DNA from: Pseudomonas soli
GTDB lineage: Bacteria > Pseudomonadota > Gammaproteobacteria > Pseudomonadales > Pseudomonadaceae
Assembly: GCF_900110655.1 (NCBI RefSeq)
Contig: NZ_FOEQ01000016.1
Span: 24,431 to 88,430 of the forward strand
Length of the DNA stretch: 64,000 bases
Direction of reading: 5' to 3'
Shown here: positions 24,641 to 33,501 of the stretch, piece by piece
Layout of the letters: each line of letters begins with the position of its first letter
Position numbering within the stretch: the first letter of the stretch is position 1
Notes under the pieces: generated by a model
The model's database searches: none
The model's input: only the letters and a program-made list of their open reading frames with translations
What the model was told of the DNA's origin: nothing
Made by a program: the position numbers and the translations under genes

Positions 24641-24910
24641 ATGACACCTGAAGTCGCTGTCGACCTGTTCCGTGAAGCCTTGTGGATGACCTCCATGATG
24701 GTGGCTATCCTGGTGGTGCCGAGCCTGCTGGTCGGCCTGGTGGTGGCGATGTTCCAGGCGGCCACGCAGATCAACGAACAGACCCTGAGCTTCCTGCCGC
24801 GCCTGTTGGTGATGCTGGTCACGCTGATCATCGCCGGCCCTTGGCTTGTGCAGAAGTTCATGGAGTACTTCATTGGCCTGTACACCAGCATCCCGCAGTT
24901 GATCGGTTGA
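24641..24910 (+). CDS. fliQ: Flagellar export gate protein FliQ
   Basis: FliQ (89 residues, normal size) has two membrane helices, seen as MMVAILVVPSLLVGLVVAMF and LLVMLVTLIIAGPWLVQKFM. QAATQINEQTLSFLPRL between them is the conserved loop. It packs around FliP/FliR in the export gate. It lies between fliP and fliR with short gaps. Confidence 0.96.
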   Translation: MTPEVAVDLFREALWMTSMMVAILVVPSLLVGLVVAMFQAATQINEQTLSFLPRLLVMLVTLIIAGPWLVQKFMEYFIGLYTSIPQLIG

Positions 24911-24917
24911 CGCGGCC

Positions 24918-25694
24918 ATGCTGGAGCTGACCGATACTCAGATCGGTACCTGGGTGGCTACCTTCATCCTGCCGTTGTTTCGGGTGACGGCGCTGCTGAT
25001 GACCATGCCGATCTTTGGCACCAAGATGCTGCCGGCCCGGGTGCGGCTGTATGCGGCCTTGGCCATTACCGTGGTGATAGTGCCGGCGCTTCCGCCGTTG
25101 CCGCCGATAGACCCCTTGAGCCTGCACGGCGTGCTGTTGTGCGGCGAACAGGTGATCGTTGGGGCGTTGTTCGGGTTCTCCCTGCAGTTGCTGTTTCAGG
25201 CCTTCGTGATCGCGGGGCAGATCATTGCGATCCAGATGGGTATGGCGTTCGCCTCCATGATGGACCCGACCAACGGTGTCAACGTGGCGGTGGTCAGCCA
25301 GTTCATGACGATGCTGGTGAGCGTGTTGTTCCTGCTGATGAATGGCCACCTGGTGGCGTTCGAGATCCTCACCGAGAGCTTTACCACGCTGCCGGTGGGC
25401 AACGCTCTTGTGGTCAACCATTTCTGGGAGATGGCGGGGCGCCTTAGCTGGGTGCTGGGGGCGGGGTTGCTGTTGATCTTGCCGGCAATTGCATCGCTGC
25501 TGGTGGTCAACGTTGCGTTCGGGGTCATGACCCGCGCAGCCCCACAGTTGAACATCTTCTCCATCGGCTTCCCGCTGACACTGGTGTTGGGCCTGATCAT
25601 TTTCTGGATCGGCCTGGCCGATATTCTTTCCCATTACCAGGCACTGGCCAGCGAAGCGCTGCAGTGGCTGCGTGAGCTGGCACGGGCGCGCTGA
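24918..25694 (+). CDS. fliR: Flagellar export gate protein FliR
   Basis: FliR (258 residues) is the single-copy subunit of the FliPQR gate. It has about six hydrophobic segments, with RVTALLMTMPIFGTKMLPAR, FVIAGQIIAIQMGMAFASMM and the C-terminal APQLNIFSIGFPLTLVLGLI typical of the family. It starts seven bases after fliQ and ends three bases before flhB. Confidence 0.96.
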   Translation: MLELTDTQIGTWVATFILPLFRVTALLMTMPIFGTKMLPARVRLYAALAITVVIVPALPPLPPIDPLSLHGVLLCGEQVIVGALFGFSLQLLFQAFVIAGQIIAIQMGMAFASMMDPTNGVNVAVVSQFMTMLVSVLFLLMNGHLVAFEILTESFTTLPVGNALVVNHFWEMAGRLSWVLGAGLLLILPAIASLLVVNVAFGVMTRAAPQLNIFSIGFPLTLVLGLIIFWIGLADILSHYQALASEALQWLRELARAR

Positions 25695-25696
25695 GC

Positions 25697-26839
25697 ATGG
25701 CAGAGAGCGAGAGCGGTCAGGACAAGACAGAGGAACCCACCGACAAGCGCAAGAAAGACTCGCGCGAAAAGGGGGAGATTGCCCGTTCCAAGGAGCTGAA
25801 CACCGTCGCGGTAACCTTGGCAGGCGCGGGTGCGCTGATGGCGTTCGGTGGCTACCTGGCCGAGACGTTGATGGCCTTGATGCGCATGAACTTCAGCCTT
25901 ACGCGGGAGGTGCTGGTCGACGAGCGCAACATGGCGGCATTCCTGTTGGCCTCGGGCAAGATGGCCATCTGGGCTGTGCAGCCGGTACTGCTGCTGCTGT
26001 TCGTGATTTCATTCGTGGCGCCCATTGCGCTGGGAGGGTTCTTGTTCTCGGGCAGCTTGCTGCAGCCGAAGTTCAGCCGCATGAACCCGTTGTCGGGGAT
26101 CAAGCGCATGTTCTCACTGAATGCGTTGACCGAACTGGTCAAGGCCATGGCCAAGTTCTTCATGATCCTGATCGTTGCCCTGGTCGTGCTGTCGGCGGAC
26201 CGTCAGGCGTTGCTGGCGATTGCCAATGAGCCGCTCGAGCAGGCGATCATCCACTCGGTGCAGGTGGTGGGGTGGAGTGCGTTGTGGATGGCGGCGGGGC
26301 TGCTGTTGATTGCGGCGGCGGATGTGCCGTTCCAGCTTTGGCAGACGCACAAGAAAATGAAGATGACCAAGCAGGAAGTGAAGGACGAGTACAAGGACAG
26401 TGAGGGCAAGCCTGAGGTCAAGCAGCGTATCCGGCAGTTGCAGCGTGAGGCGTCGCAGCGGCGGATGATGGCGGCAGTGCCTGAGGCGGATGTGATCATC
26501 ACCAACCCGACTCACTATGCGGTGGCGTTGCAATACGACCCTGAGAAGGGGGGTATGGCGCCGTTGCTGGTGGCCAAGGGCACCGATTTTGTCGCGCTGA
26601 AGATTCGTGAGATCGGGGCCGAGCACAATGTGCAGATACTCGAGTCGGCGGCCCTGGCGCGGGCTATCTACTACTCCACCGAGCTTGAGCAGGAGATCCC
26701 GGCGGGGTTGTACCTGGCGGTGGCGCAGGTATTGGCGTTTGTGTTCCAGGTTCGGCAGTACCGGGCGGGCAAGGGCAAGGCGCCTGAGCCTTTGAACAAG
26801 GATTTGCCGATTCCCGATGATTTGCAGCGTGATAGCTGA
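25697..26839 (+). CDS. flhB: Flagellar export switch protein FlhB
   Basis: FlhB (380 residues) switches export from hook to filament substrates. The cytoplasmic start is TEEPTDKRKKDSREKGEIAR; four membrane helices follow (about 35-210). The C-terminal domain contains the self-cleavage site Asn270-Pro-Thr-His in DVIITNPTHYAVALQYDPEK. It is the last gene of the fliL operon. The 1 kb downstream holds repeats rather than flhA. Confidence 0.97.
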   Translation: MAESESGQDKTEEPTDKRKKDSREKGEIARSKELNTVAVTLAGAGALMAFGGYLAETLMALMRMNFSLTREVLVDERNMAAFLLASGKMAIWAVQPVLLLLFVISFVAPIALGGFLFSGSLLQPKFSRMNPLSGIKRMFSLNALTELVKAMAKFFMILIVALVVLSADRQALLAIANEPLEQAIIHSVQVVGWSALWMAAGLLLIAAADVPFQLWQTHKKMKMTKQEVKDEYKDSEGKPEVKQRIRQLQREASQRRMMAAVPEADVIITNPTHYAVALQYDPEKGGMAPLLVAKGTDFVALKIREIGAEHNVQILESAALARAIYYSTELEQEIPAGLYLAVAQVLAFVFQVRQYRAGKGKAPEPLNKDLPIPDDLQRDS

Positions 26840-26870
26840 GTTTGTAGTTTGTAGTTTGTAGTTTGTAGTT
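26840..26870. repeat. Heptamer tandem repeat GTTTGTA
   Basis: Four full perfect copies of GTTTGTA plus GTT, beginning right at the flhB stop. Confidence 0.9.
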
Positions 26871-26899
26871 CGGAGTTTTCGGTTGTATTGGGGGTTGTG

Positions 26900-27153
26900 T
26901 GCGCATTCATTTGCGATGGCGACGCTTATTCACCTTTCCGCCCTTACGGCGGCCTACTTTGGTCTTGGCCAAAGTAGGCAAAGCCGCTCGCTCCATTCAT
27001 ACGGCCCCTACGCTTCGCTCCGGGGTTCCCTCGCTCCGGCCTTGCTCCCGGGAGGACCGCGCTGAACGCCCCATCCTGGGGCGCAGCGCTTGACGGGCAT
27101 CCATGCCCGTCACCTCCCTCCGCAAGACCTGCGTTCGGCCTCCTGAAGTCGCG
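26900..27153 (+). repeat. Structured intergenic element, copy A
   Basis: About 254 bases beginning GCGCATTCAT and ending CTCCTGAAGTCGC. Its main hairpins are 26952-26962/26969-26979 (loop TCTTGG), 27059-27064/27084-27089 enclosing 27068-27073/27077-27082, and 27092-27100/27103-27111. It recurs inverted at 27433-27687, with the same order of hairpins and many unchanged blocks, such as the 20-base stretch CCCCTACGCTTCGCTCCGGG. Confidence 0.85.
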
Positions 27154-27228
27154 AAGGTACGAGCGGCGCCTGGGCTGGCGCAGCTGTCGCTAGTTGGAAC
27201 GTAATTAATCTCTCGATTGTTTCACGGG

Positions 27229-27291
27229 GCAAGCCCGCTCCCACAGAGACGAATACTGCTTGACGTGAAATCAACGTGGGAGCGGGCTTGC
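27229..27291. repeat. Inverted REP pair (BIME-like)
   Basis: GCAAGCCCGCTCCCAC (27229-27244) and its exact complement GTGGGAGCGGGCTTGC (27276-27291) face each other across 31 bases. This is the common REP sequence of P. putida-like genomes. Confidence 0.85.
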
Positions 27292-27354
27292 TCCGCGATA
27301 CGTCGGAACAGCCAATATATAACTAGCTGTCAAATAACCAAATTCGCATTTTCA

Positions 27355-27396
27355 GCTCTTGCTCTTGCTCTTGCTCTTGCTCTTGCTCTTGCTCTT
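27355..27396. repeat. Hexamer tandem repeat GCTCTT x7
   Basis: Seven perfect head-to-tail copies of GCTCTT, followed by a partial GCTTCT. Confidence 0.95.
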
Positions 27397-27432
27397 GCTT
27401 CTAAGCGCACGATAGATCAGGCGCCACCAATT

Positions 27433-27687
27433 GCGACTTCAGGAGGCCGAGCGGAGTTCTTGCGTAGTGGGGCGACGGCCATGGATGGCCGTCGAGCGCT
27501 GCGGCCCAGGATGGGCCGTACAGCGCGGTACCCACGGGAGCAAGAACGGAGCGAGGGGACCCCGGAGCGAAGCGTAGGGGCCGGATGAACGGAGCCGAAC
27601 GGTTTTGCCTCCTTTTCCCAAGAGAAAAGGAGGTCGCCGTAAAGGCGAAAAGGTGACTGTGCGTCGACGTGGCGGATGAATGCGCAT
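27433..27687 (-). repeat. Structured intergenic element, copy B (inverted)
   Basis: The reverse complement of this stretch aligns over its length with element A. Its hairpins are 27608-27617/27624-27633, 27496-27501/27521-27526 enclosing 27503-27508/27512-27517, and 27474-27482/27485-27493. Hairpin 1 keeps the loop TCTTGG (read on the minus strand) although three stem pairs differ from copy A, each on both arms. Confidence 0.85.
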
Positions 27688-27712
27688 ACAAGAATCAAAA
27701 CACACACTCTTA

Positions 27713-27765
<53 letters not shown>

Positions 27766-27791
27766 CTCAAAATCCCCACCCCCAGAAAAGT

Positions 27792-27807
27792 TGGAAGGCT
27801 TCTTGCA
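27792..27807 (+). promoter_or_regulatory. Probable sigma-54 promoter of flhA
   Basis: TGGAAG-GCTTC-TTGCA keeps the invariant GG-N10-GC and the TTGCA box but misses two bases of TGGCAC. It lies about 55 bases before flhA, after the repeat region. A sigma-54 flhA promoter is known in P. aeruginosa. Confidence 0.5.
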
Positions 27808-27862
27808 AAGGCAGCGCCAGGCGCCACGCAGGCGTCAAAGTTTTGCTTGAAGAGGAATCGCG

Positions 27863-29992
27863 GTGGATCGCACTCAGTTAATCAGCAACGCCCGCAACAA
27901 CCTGGCCGGTCTCGGCCGGGGCAATCTCGGCGTGCCGCTGCTGCTGCTGGTGATGTTGGCAATGATGATGTTGCCGATACCGCCGTTCCTGCTCGACGTG
28001 TTCTTCACCTTCAACATCGCCCTGTCGATCGTGGTGCTCCTCGTCTGCGTCTATGCGCTGCGTCCCCTGGACTTCGCCGCCTTCCCGACGATCCTGCTGG
28101 TGGCGACCCTGCTGCGTCTGGCGCTGAACGTCGCGTCCACCCGCGTGGTCATGCTGCACGGTCAGGAAGGCCATGGCGCCGCGGGCAAGGTGATCCAGGC
28201 CTTCGGTGAAGTGGTGATCGGCGGCAACTATGTCGTCGGTGCCGTGGTGTTCGCCATCCTCATGATCATCAACTTCGTGGTGGTGACCAAGGGTGCTGGG
28301 CGTATCTCCGAAGTGAGCGCACGGTTCACCCTCGACGCCATGCCCGGCAAGCAGATGGCCATCGACGCCGACCTCAACGCCGGCCTCATCGACCAGGCCC
28401 AGGCCAAGGCGCGGCGTAGCGAAGTTGCTCAGGAAGCCGAGTTCTACGGTTCCATGGACGGTGCCAGCAAGTTCGTGCGCGGTGACGCCATTGCCGGCCT
28501 GCTCATCCTCTTCATCAACCTCATCGGTGGCATGCTTATCGGCATGTTGCAGCACGGCATGAGCTTCGGCGATGCCGGCAAGGTCTATGCCTTGCTGACC
28601 ATCGGTGACGGTTTGGTGGCGCAATTGCCATCACTGCTGTTGTCCACTGCGGCTGCAATCATGGTCACCCGCGCCTCGGGCTCCGAGGACATGGGCAAGC
28701 TGATCAATCGTCAGATGTTCGATTCGCCCAAGGCGCTGGCGGTTTCTGGCGGGCTGATGATTGTCATGGGGTTGGTGCCGGGCATGCCGCACATGGCCTT
28801 CCTGGGCCTGGGTGGAGTGGCCTGTGGTGGCGCCTACCTGCTCTGGAAAAAACAGCAAAAGGCCAAGGTCGTGGCCCAGCAGGAGGCCCAGCGCCAGCAG
28901 GACCTGCTGCCATCGCCGCAACGCGCCATGGAAACCAAGGAGCTGGGCTGGGACGACGTCACCCCCATCGACATGATCGGTCTGGAAGTCGGCTACCGCC
29001 TGATTCCGCTGGTTGATCGCAACCAGGGCGGCCAGTTGCTGGCGCGGATCAAGGGCGTGCGCAAGAAGCTTTCCCAGGATCTGGGCTTCCTCATGCCCAC
29101 CGTGCACATTCGCGACAACCTCGACCTGCAGCCCAGCGCCTACCGCCTGACGCTGATGGGTGTGATCCTGGCTGAGGCCGAGATCTACCCGGACCGGGAG
29201 CTTGCGATCAACCCGGGCCAGGTGTTCGGCGCCCTCAACGGCATCGCCTCGCGAGATCCGGCATTTGGCCTGGAGGCAGTGTGGATCGATGTCGGTCAGC
29301 GCGCCCAGGCGCAATCGCTGGGCTACACGGTGGTGGACGCCAGCACCGTGGTCGCCACCCACCTCAACCAGATCCTGCAGAAACACTGCCACGAGCTGAT
29401 CGGCCACGAGGAAGTGCAGCAGCTGCTGCAAGTGCTGGCCAAGGTCTCGCCGAAACTGGCCGAGGAGGTGGTGCCGGGCGTCATTTCCTTGTCGGGCCTG
29501 CTCAAAGTCCTGCAGGCGCTGCTCGCCGAGCAGGTGCCGGTGCGTGACATCCGCAGCATTGCCGAAGCCATCGCCAACAACGCGGCCAAGAGTCAAGATA
29601 CCGCCGCGCTGGTGGCGGTGGTGCGCGTCGGATTGTGTCGCGCCATCGTGCAAAGCATTGTCGGCGTTGAGTCCGAGCTGCCTGTGATTACCCTTGAGCC
29701 AAGGTTGGAACAGATCTTGCTCAATAGTCTGCAAAGGGCCGGGCAGGGTCAGGAAGATGGTGTTCTTCTTGAGCCGAGCATGGCCGAAAAGCTTCAGCGT
29801 TCGTTGATCGAGGCAGCCCAGCGCCAGGAAATGCAGGGCCAGCCGGCCATCCTTCTGGTAGCCGGCCCGATCCGCGCCATGCTGTCGCGCTTCGGTCGCC
29901 TGGCTGTACCGAATTTGCATGTTTTGGCGTATCAGGAAATACCTGACAACAAGCAAGTCACCATCGTTGCCACCGTGGGCCCCAACGGCTGA
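27863..29992 (+). CDS. flhA: Flagellar export protein FlhA
   Basis: FlhA (709 residues) is the nonameric export gate ring, using proton flow and docking chaperone-substrate complexes. The N-terminal membrane half has about eight helices, and the FHIPEP-family signature region RLALNVASTRVVMLHGQEGH is present. The cytoplasmic loop EVSARFTLDAMPGKQMAIDA is highly conserved. The C-terminal half (from about 350) is the chaperone-binding domain. The GTG start at 27863 follows AGAGGAA. Unusually, it is separated from flhB by the 1-kb repeat block. Confidence 0.97.
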   Translation: MDRTQLISNARNNLAGLGRGNLGVPLLLLVMLAMMMLPIPPFLLDVFFTFNIALSIVVLLVCVYALRPLDFAAFPTILLVATLLRLALNVASTRVVMLHGQEGHGAAGKVIQAFGEVVIGGNYVVGAVVFAILMIINFVVVTKGAGRISEVSARFTLDAMPGKQMAIDADLNAGLIDQAQAKARRSEVAQEAEFYGSMDGASKFVRGDAIAGLLILFINLIGGMLIGMLQHGMSFGDAGKVYALLTIGDGLVAQLPSLLLSTAAAIMVTRASGSEDMGKLINRQMFDSPKALAVSGGLMIVMGLVPGMPHMAFLGLGGVACGGAYLLWKKQQKAKVVAQQEAQRQQDLLPSPQRAMETKELGWDDVTPIDMIGLEVGYRLIPLVDRNQGGQLLARIKGVRKKLSQDLGFLMPTVHIRDNLDLQPSAYRLTLMGVILAEAEIYPDRELAINPGQVFGALNGIASRDPAFGLEAVWIDVGQRAQAQSLGYTVVDASTVVATHLNQILQKHCHELIGHEEVQQLLQVLAKVSPKLAEEVVPGVISLSGLLKVLQALLAEQVPVRDIRSIAEAIANNAAKSQDTAALVAVVRVGLCRAIVQSIVGVESELPVITLEPRLEQILLNSLQRAGQGQEDGVLLEPSMAEKLQRSLIEAAQRQEMQGQPAILLVAGPIRAMLSRFGRLAVPNLHVLAYQEIPDNKQVTIVATVGPNG

Positions 29993-30003
29993 GGTAGTGG
30001 GTT

Positions 30004-31317
30004 ATGCAAGTTAAGCGTTTTTTTGCCGCCGATATGCGTCAGGCCATGAAGCTGGTCCGTGATGAGCTCGGCTCCGATGCCGCCATCATTGGCAACCGGC
30101 GCATTGCTGGCGGTGTCGAGCTGACGGCTGCGCTGGACTACAAGCTGTCCGCCCTGGCCCCGCGCGTGCCCAACGCAGAGCTCGAAGACGAGCTGCGCAA
30201 GACCCAGTCGCGCATCGTTACCGCCCAGGCCGAACTGACCGGGCGTGGCGATGCCGTCGAAGGCGGCAACCGGCAATTGTTCGCCGGGCAGCCGCTGACC
30301 GCCTCGGAGCCGCTGATCGAGCAGCATGTCGATGAACCCGCGGTGGTTACCGCGCCGGCGTCGGCACCGGTTGATCCACGCCTGTTCGATGCCATGCGTT
30401 TCGAGCTGACCGGCTTGCGCGAGCTGCTTGAAGTCCAGCTCGGTTCGCTCGCCTGGAGCCAGCTGCAAGGCAGCAAGCCGCAGCAGGCCAACCTCTGGCG
30501 CCGGCTGCAGCGCCTTGGCCTTTCCGGTGGCCTGGCCCGCGAGCTGCTCGACCTCACCGCCGGCATCGAAGAACCACGTCATGCCTGGCGCATGGTCCTG
30601 GCGCACTTGGCGCGGATGATCGATGTGCCCGAGATCGAACCGATCGAAGAGGGCGGGGTGATCGCCATGGTCGGCCCCGCCGGCATGGGCAAGACCACCA
30701 CGCTGGCCAAGCTCGCCGCGCGCTACGTGCTCAAGTACGGCGCGAACAACCTGGCGCTGGTGAGCATGGACAGCTTCCGCATTGGCGCCCAGGAACAGCT
30801 CAAGACGCTGGGTCGCATCCTCAATGTGCCGGTCACCTACGTCGATCCGGGCGAGTCGCTGGCCCAGGCCCTGGAGCCGCTGCTGCGCAAGCGTGTGGTG
30901 CTGATCGACACTGCCGGCCTGCAGGCCAGTGATCCGGCGCTGCGCATGCAGCTCGAGACTCTGGCCGGGCGCGGCATCGCCGCGAAGAATTACCTGGTGC
31001 TGGCGACCACCAGCCAGAAGCAGGTGCTCACCGCCGCCTACCACAGCTACAAGCGCTGCGGCCTGGCCGGGTGCATCCTGACCAAGCTCGACGAAACGGC
31101 CTGCCTCGGCGAAGTGCTGAGCCTGGCCATCAGTCATGAATTGCCGGTGGCCTATCTGACCGATGGGCCGCGCATTCCCGACGACCTGCAGCTACCGCGC
31201 AAGCACCAGTTGGTAAGCCGCGCCGTCAGTGTGCAATTGCAGGAAGAGCCCAGCGACGAGGCCATGGCCGACATGTTCGCTGATCTGTACCACAGCCCTG
31301 GCAAGCGCGCGGGTTGA
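30004..31317 (+). CDS. flhF: Flagellar placement GTPase FlhF
   Basis: FlhF (437 residues) is an SRP-type GTPase that places the flagellum at the pole. The B domain (MQVKRFFAADMRQAMKLVRD) is followed by a variable linker, then the N and G domains with G1 GPAGMGKTTT, SMDSFRIGAQEQL, DTAGLQ and TKLDETACLG. It follows flhA by 11 bases and precedes fleN, the usual pairing of location and number regulators. Confidence 0.96.
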   Translation: MQVKRFFAADMRQAMKLVRDELGSDAAIIGNRRIAGGVELTAALDYKLSALAPRVPNAELEDELRKTQSRIVTAQAELTGRGDAVEGGNRQLFAGQPLTASEPLIEQHVDEPAVVTAPASAPVDPRLFDAMRFELTGLRELLEVQLGSLAWSQLQGSKPQQANLWRRLQRLGLSGGLARELLDLTAGIEEPRHAWRMVLAHLARMIDVPEIEPIEEGGVIAMVGPAGMGKTTTLAKLAARYVLKYGANNLALVSMDSFRIGAQEQLKTLGRILNVPVTYVDPGESLAQALEPLLRKRVVLIDTAGLQASDPALRMQLETLAGRGIAAKNYLVLATTSQKQVLTAAYHSYKRCGLAGCILTKLDETACLGEVLSLAISHELPVAYLTDGPRIPDDLQLPRKHQLVSRAVSVQLQEEPSDEAMADMFADLYHSPGKRAG

Positions 31318-31431
31318 GGGTGAATACTGTGCAAAGTACCTACATCATGGGGTTGCCCGGCCGGACCGTGGCCTTGAATGTTCAGCCCCTCATGTGGCCT
31401 GGGTCCAAGCGAGACAAGGTAAAGAACAGAC

Positions 31432-32265
31432 ATGGGTAGCATGCATCCCGTACAGGTGATCGCCGTGACCGGTGGCAAAGGTGGCGTCGGCAAGACTAAC
31501 GTTTCAGTGAACCTGTCCCTGGCGCTGGCCGAGCTCGGCCGCCGGGTGATGTTGCTGGACGCCGACCTGGGCCTGGCCAATGTCGACGTTCTGCTGGGGC
31601 TCACGCCCAAGCGCACCCTCGCCGACGTGATCGAAGGCCGCTGCGAGCTGCGCGATGTGCTGTTGCAAGGCCCGGGTGGTGTGCGCATCGTCCCGGCGGC
31701 CTCCGGCACGCAGAGCATGGTGCACCTGGCGCCCGCGCAACACGCCGGCCTGATCCAGGCCTTCAGCGACATCGGCGACAACCTCGATGTGCTGGTGATC
31801 GACACGGCTGCGGGTATCGGTGACTCGGTGGTCAGTTTCGTCCGCGCCGCCCAGGAAGTGTTGCTGGTGGTGTGCGACGAGCCGACCTCGATCACCGACG
31901 CCTACGCGCTGATCAAGCTGCTTAACCGCGATTACGGGATGAACCGGTTCCGTGTGCTGGCCAACATGGCCCAGAGCCCACAGGAAGGCCGCAACCTTTT
32001 CGCCAAGTTGACCAAGGTCACGGACCGCTTCCTCGACGTCGCCCTACAATACGTCGGTGCCGTGCCTTACGACGAATGCGTGCGCAAGGCCGTGCAGAAG
32101 CAGCGGGCGGTCTATGAGGCCTTCCCTCGGTCCAAGTGTGCGCTGGCGTTCAAGGCCATCGCGCAGAAGGTCGACAGCTGGCCGCTGCCTGCCAACCCGC
32201 GTGGGCACCTGGAATTCTTTGTCGAGCGCCTGGTGCAGCCCACCAGTGCAGGGCCGGTGCTATGA
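31432..32265 (+). CDS. fleN: Flagellar number regulator FleN (FlhG), MinD-like ATPase
   Basis: FleN (277 residues) is a MinD/ParA-type ATPase that binds FleQ and restrains flagellar gene expression so that few flagella form. The deviant Walker A is VTGGKGGVGKTNVSVNL, with LLDADLGLANVDVLLGL and DTAAGIGDSVVSFVRAA as the switch regions. The protein ends with a helical tail. An internal ATG at 31441 is an alternative start. It overlaps fliA by four bases. Confidence 0.95.
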   Translation: MGSMHPVQVIAVTGGKGGVGKTNVSVNLSLALAELGRRVMLLDADLGLANVDVLLGLTPKRTLADVIEGRCELRDVLLQGPGGVRIVPAASGTQSMVHLAPAQHAGLIQAFSDIGDNLDVLVIDTAAGIGDSVVSFVRAAQEVLLVVCDEPTSITDAYALIKLLNRDYGMNRFRVLANMAQSPQEGRNLFAKLTKVTDRFLDVALQYVGAVPYDECVRKAVQKQRAVYEAFPRSKCALAFKAIAQKVDSWPLPANPRGHLEFFVERLVQPTSAGPVL

Positions 32266-33002
32266 ACGCGAGCGGTTTCAAGATGTACAGCAAGGCCGCC
32301 AAGGACGCGCAGTACGAGCTGATCGAACGCTACGCGCCACTGGTCAAGCGTATCGCCTACCACCTGTTGGCGCGTCTGCCGGCCAACGTCCAGGTCGAGG
32401 ATCTGATCCAGGCCGGGATGATCGGCTTGCTGGAAGTGGCCAACAAATACGATGCGAGCAAGGGTGCCAGTTTCGAAACCTACGCCGGTATTCGTATTCG
32501 CGGCGCCATGCTCGACGAGGTGCGCAAGGGCGATTGGGCGCCACGTTCGGTGCACCGCAACACGCGCATGGTCAGTGACGCGATCCGCTGTGTCGAAGCA
32601 AAGACTGGCCGCGACGCTAAAGATCACGAGGTTGCTGCCGAACTCCAATTGAGTCTCGATGATTACTACGGGATTTTGAATGACACCTTGGGCAGCCGCC
32701 TGTTCAGTTTCGACGACCTATTGCAGGACGGCGAACATGAAGGGCTGCACGAGGACGGAGCCAGCGGCCAGCTGGAGCCGGCGCGTGACCTGGAAGACGA
32801 GCGCTTCCAGGCTGCGCTGGCCGATGCGATCGCCAACCTGCCGGAGCGTGAACGCCTGGTCCTGGCGCTGTACTACGACGAAGAGCTGAACCTCAAGGAA
32901 ATCGGTGAGGTGCTGGGGGTCAGCGAATCGCGTGTCAGCCAGTTGCACAGCCAGTGCGCCGCGCGTTTGCGCAGCCGCCTTGGGGAGTGGCGGGCACGTT
33001 GA
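32262..33002 (+). CDS. fliA: Flagellar sigma factor FliA (sigma-28)
   Basis: FliA (246 residues) directs late flagellar transcription and is inhibited by FlgM. Region 2 contains LVKRIAYHLLARLPANVQVE and DLIQAGMIGLLEVANKYD, with AGIRIRGAMLDEVRKGDW in region 2.4/3. The region 4 helix-turn-helix is NLKEIGEVLGVSESRVSQLH. The ATG lies within the fleN stop (ATGA), so the two are coupled. Targets in this window are the promoters before fliC and fliS. Confidence 0.97.
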   Translation: MNASGFKMYSKAAKDAQYELIERYAPLVKRIAYHLLARLPANVQVEDLIQAGMIGLLEVANKYDASKGASFETYAGIRIRGAMLDEVRKGDWAPRSVHRNTRMVSDAIRCVEAKTGRDAKDHEVAAELQLSLDDYYGILNDTLGSRLFSFDDLLQDGEHEGLHEDGASGQLEPARDLEDERFQAALADAIANLPERERLVLALYYDEELNLKEIGEVLGVSESRVSQLHSQCAARLRSRLGEWRAR

Positions 33003-33052
33003 ACCCGGGTTCAGTGCAGTCGTTTTTTTTGTAGTGCCGAATTGATTGAGCG

Positions 33053-33072
33053 CGCGCTCGGCGCCGAGCGCG
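33053..33072. repeat. Perfect 20-bp palindrome before cheY
   Basis: CGCGCTCGGC followed immediately by its complement GCCGAGCGCG, in the 93-base gap between fliA and cheY. It is followed by TTT only, so it is not a convincing terminator; it may be an operator or an RNA hairpin. Confidence 0.7.
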
Positions 33073-33095
33073 TTTAAGACTGCTTGGAGGTCTAA

Positions 33096-33482
33096 TTGAA
33101 CAAAGACATGAAAATCCTCATCGTTGACGACTTTTCGACGATGCGGCGGATCATCAAGAACCTGTTGCGTGACCTGGGGTTCACCAACGTCAAGGAAGCT
33201 GATGACGGCAACACGGCACTGCCGATGCTCAACAGCGAGCCTTTTGACTTCCTGGTAACCGACTGGAACATGCCGGGCATGACCGGTATCGACCTGCTGC
33301 GCGCGGTCCGTGCCGACGAGCGCCTCAAGCACCTGCCGGTACTGATGGTCACCGCGGAAGCCAAGCGCGAGCAGATCATCGAGGCGGCCCAGGCCGGCGT
33401 CAACGGCTACGTGGTCAAGCCTTTCACCGCCCTGGCGCTGAAAGAAAAGATCGAAAAGATCTTCGAACGCGTCAACGGCTGA
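33096..33482 (+). CDS. cheY: Chemotaxis response regulator CheY
   Basis: CheY binds FliM when phosphorylated and reverses the motor. The single receiver domain has the acidic pair in ILIVDDFSTMRR, phosphoacceptor Asp56 in FLVTDWNMPGMTG and the conserved Lys in YVVKPFTA. I chose the TTG at 33096 (128 residues) because GGAGG ends five bases before it; the ATG at 33108 would sit 17 bases from that site and give 124 residues, the length often annotated. It heads the che operon. Confidence 0.95.
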   Translation: MNKDMKILIVDDFSTMRRIIKNLLRDLGFTNVKEADDGNTALPMLNSEPFDFLVTDWNMPGMTGIDLLRAVRADERLKHLPVLMVTAEAKREQIIEAAQAGVNGYVVKPFTALALKEKIEKIFERVNG

Positions 33483-33501
33483 GTCACGTCTGGGGGGCGC
33501 A

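Noticed and set aside
33001..33030. GAACCCGGGTTC followed by a T run after fliA, as a terminator
   Set aside because: The palindrome has no loop and the T run begins about ten bases away, so it does not make a standard terminator.
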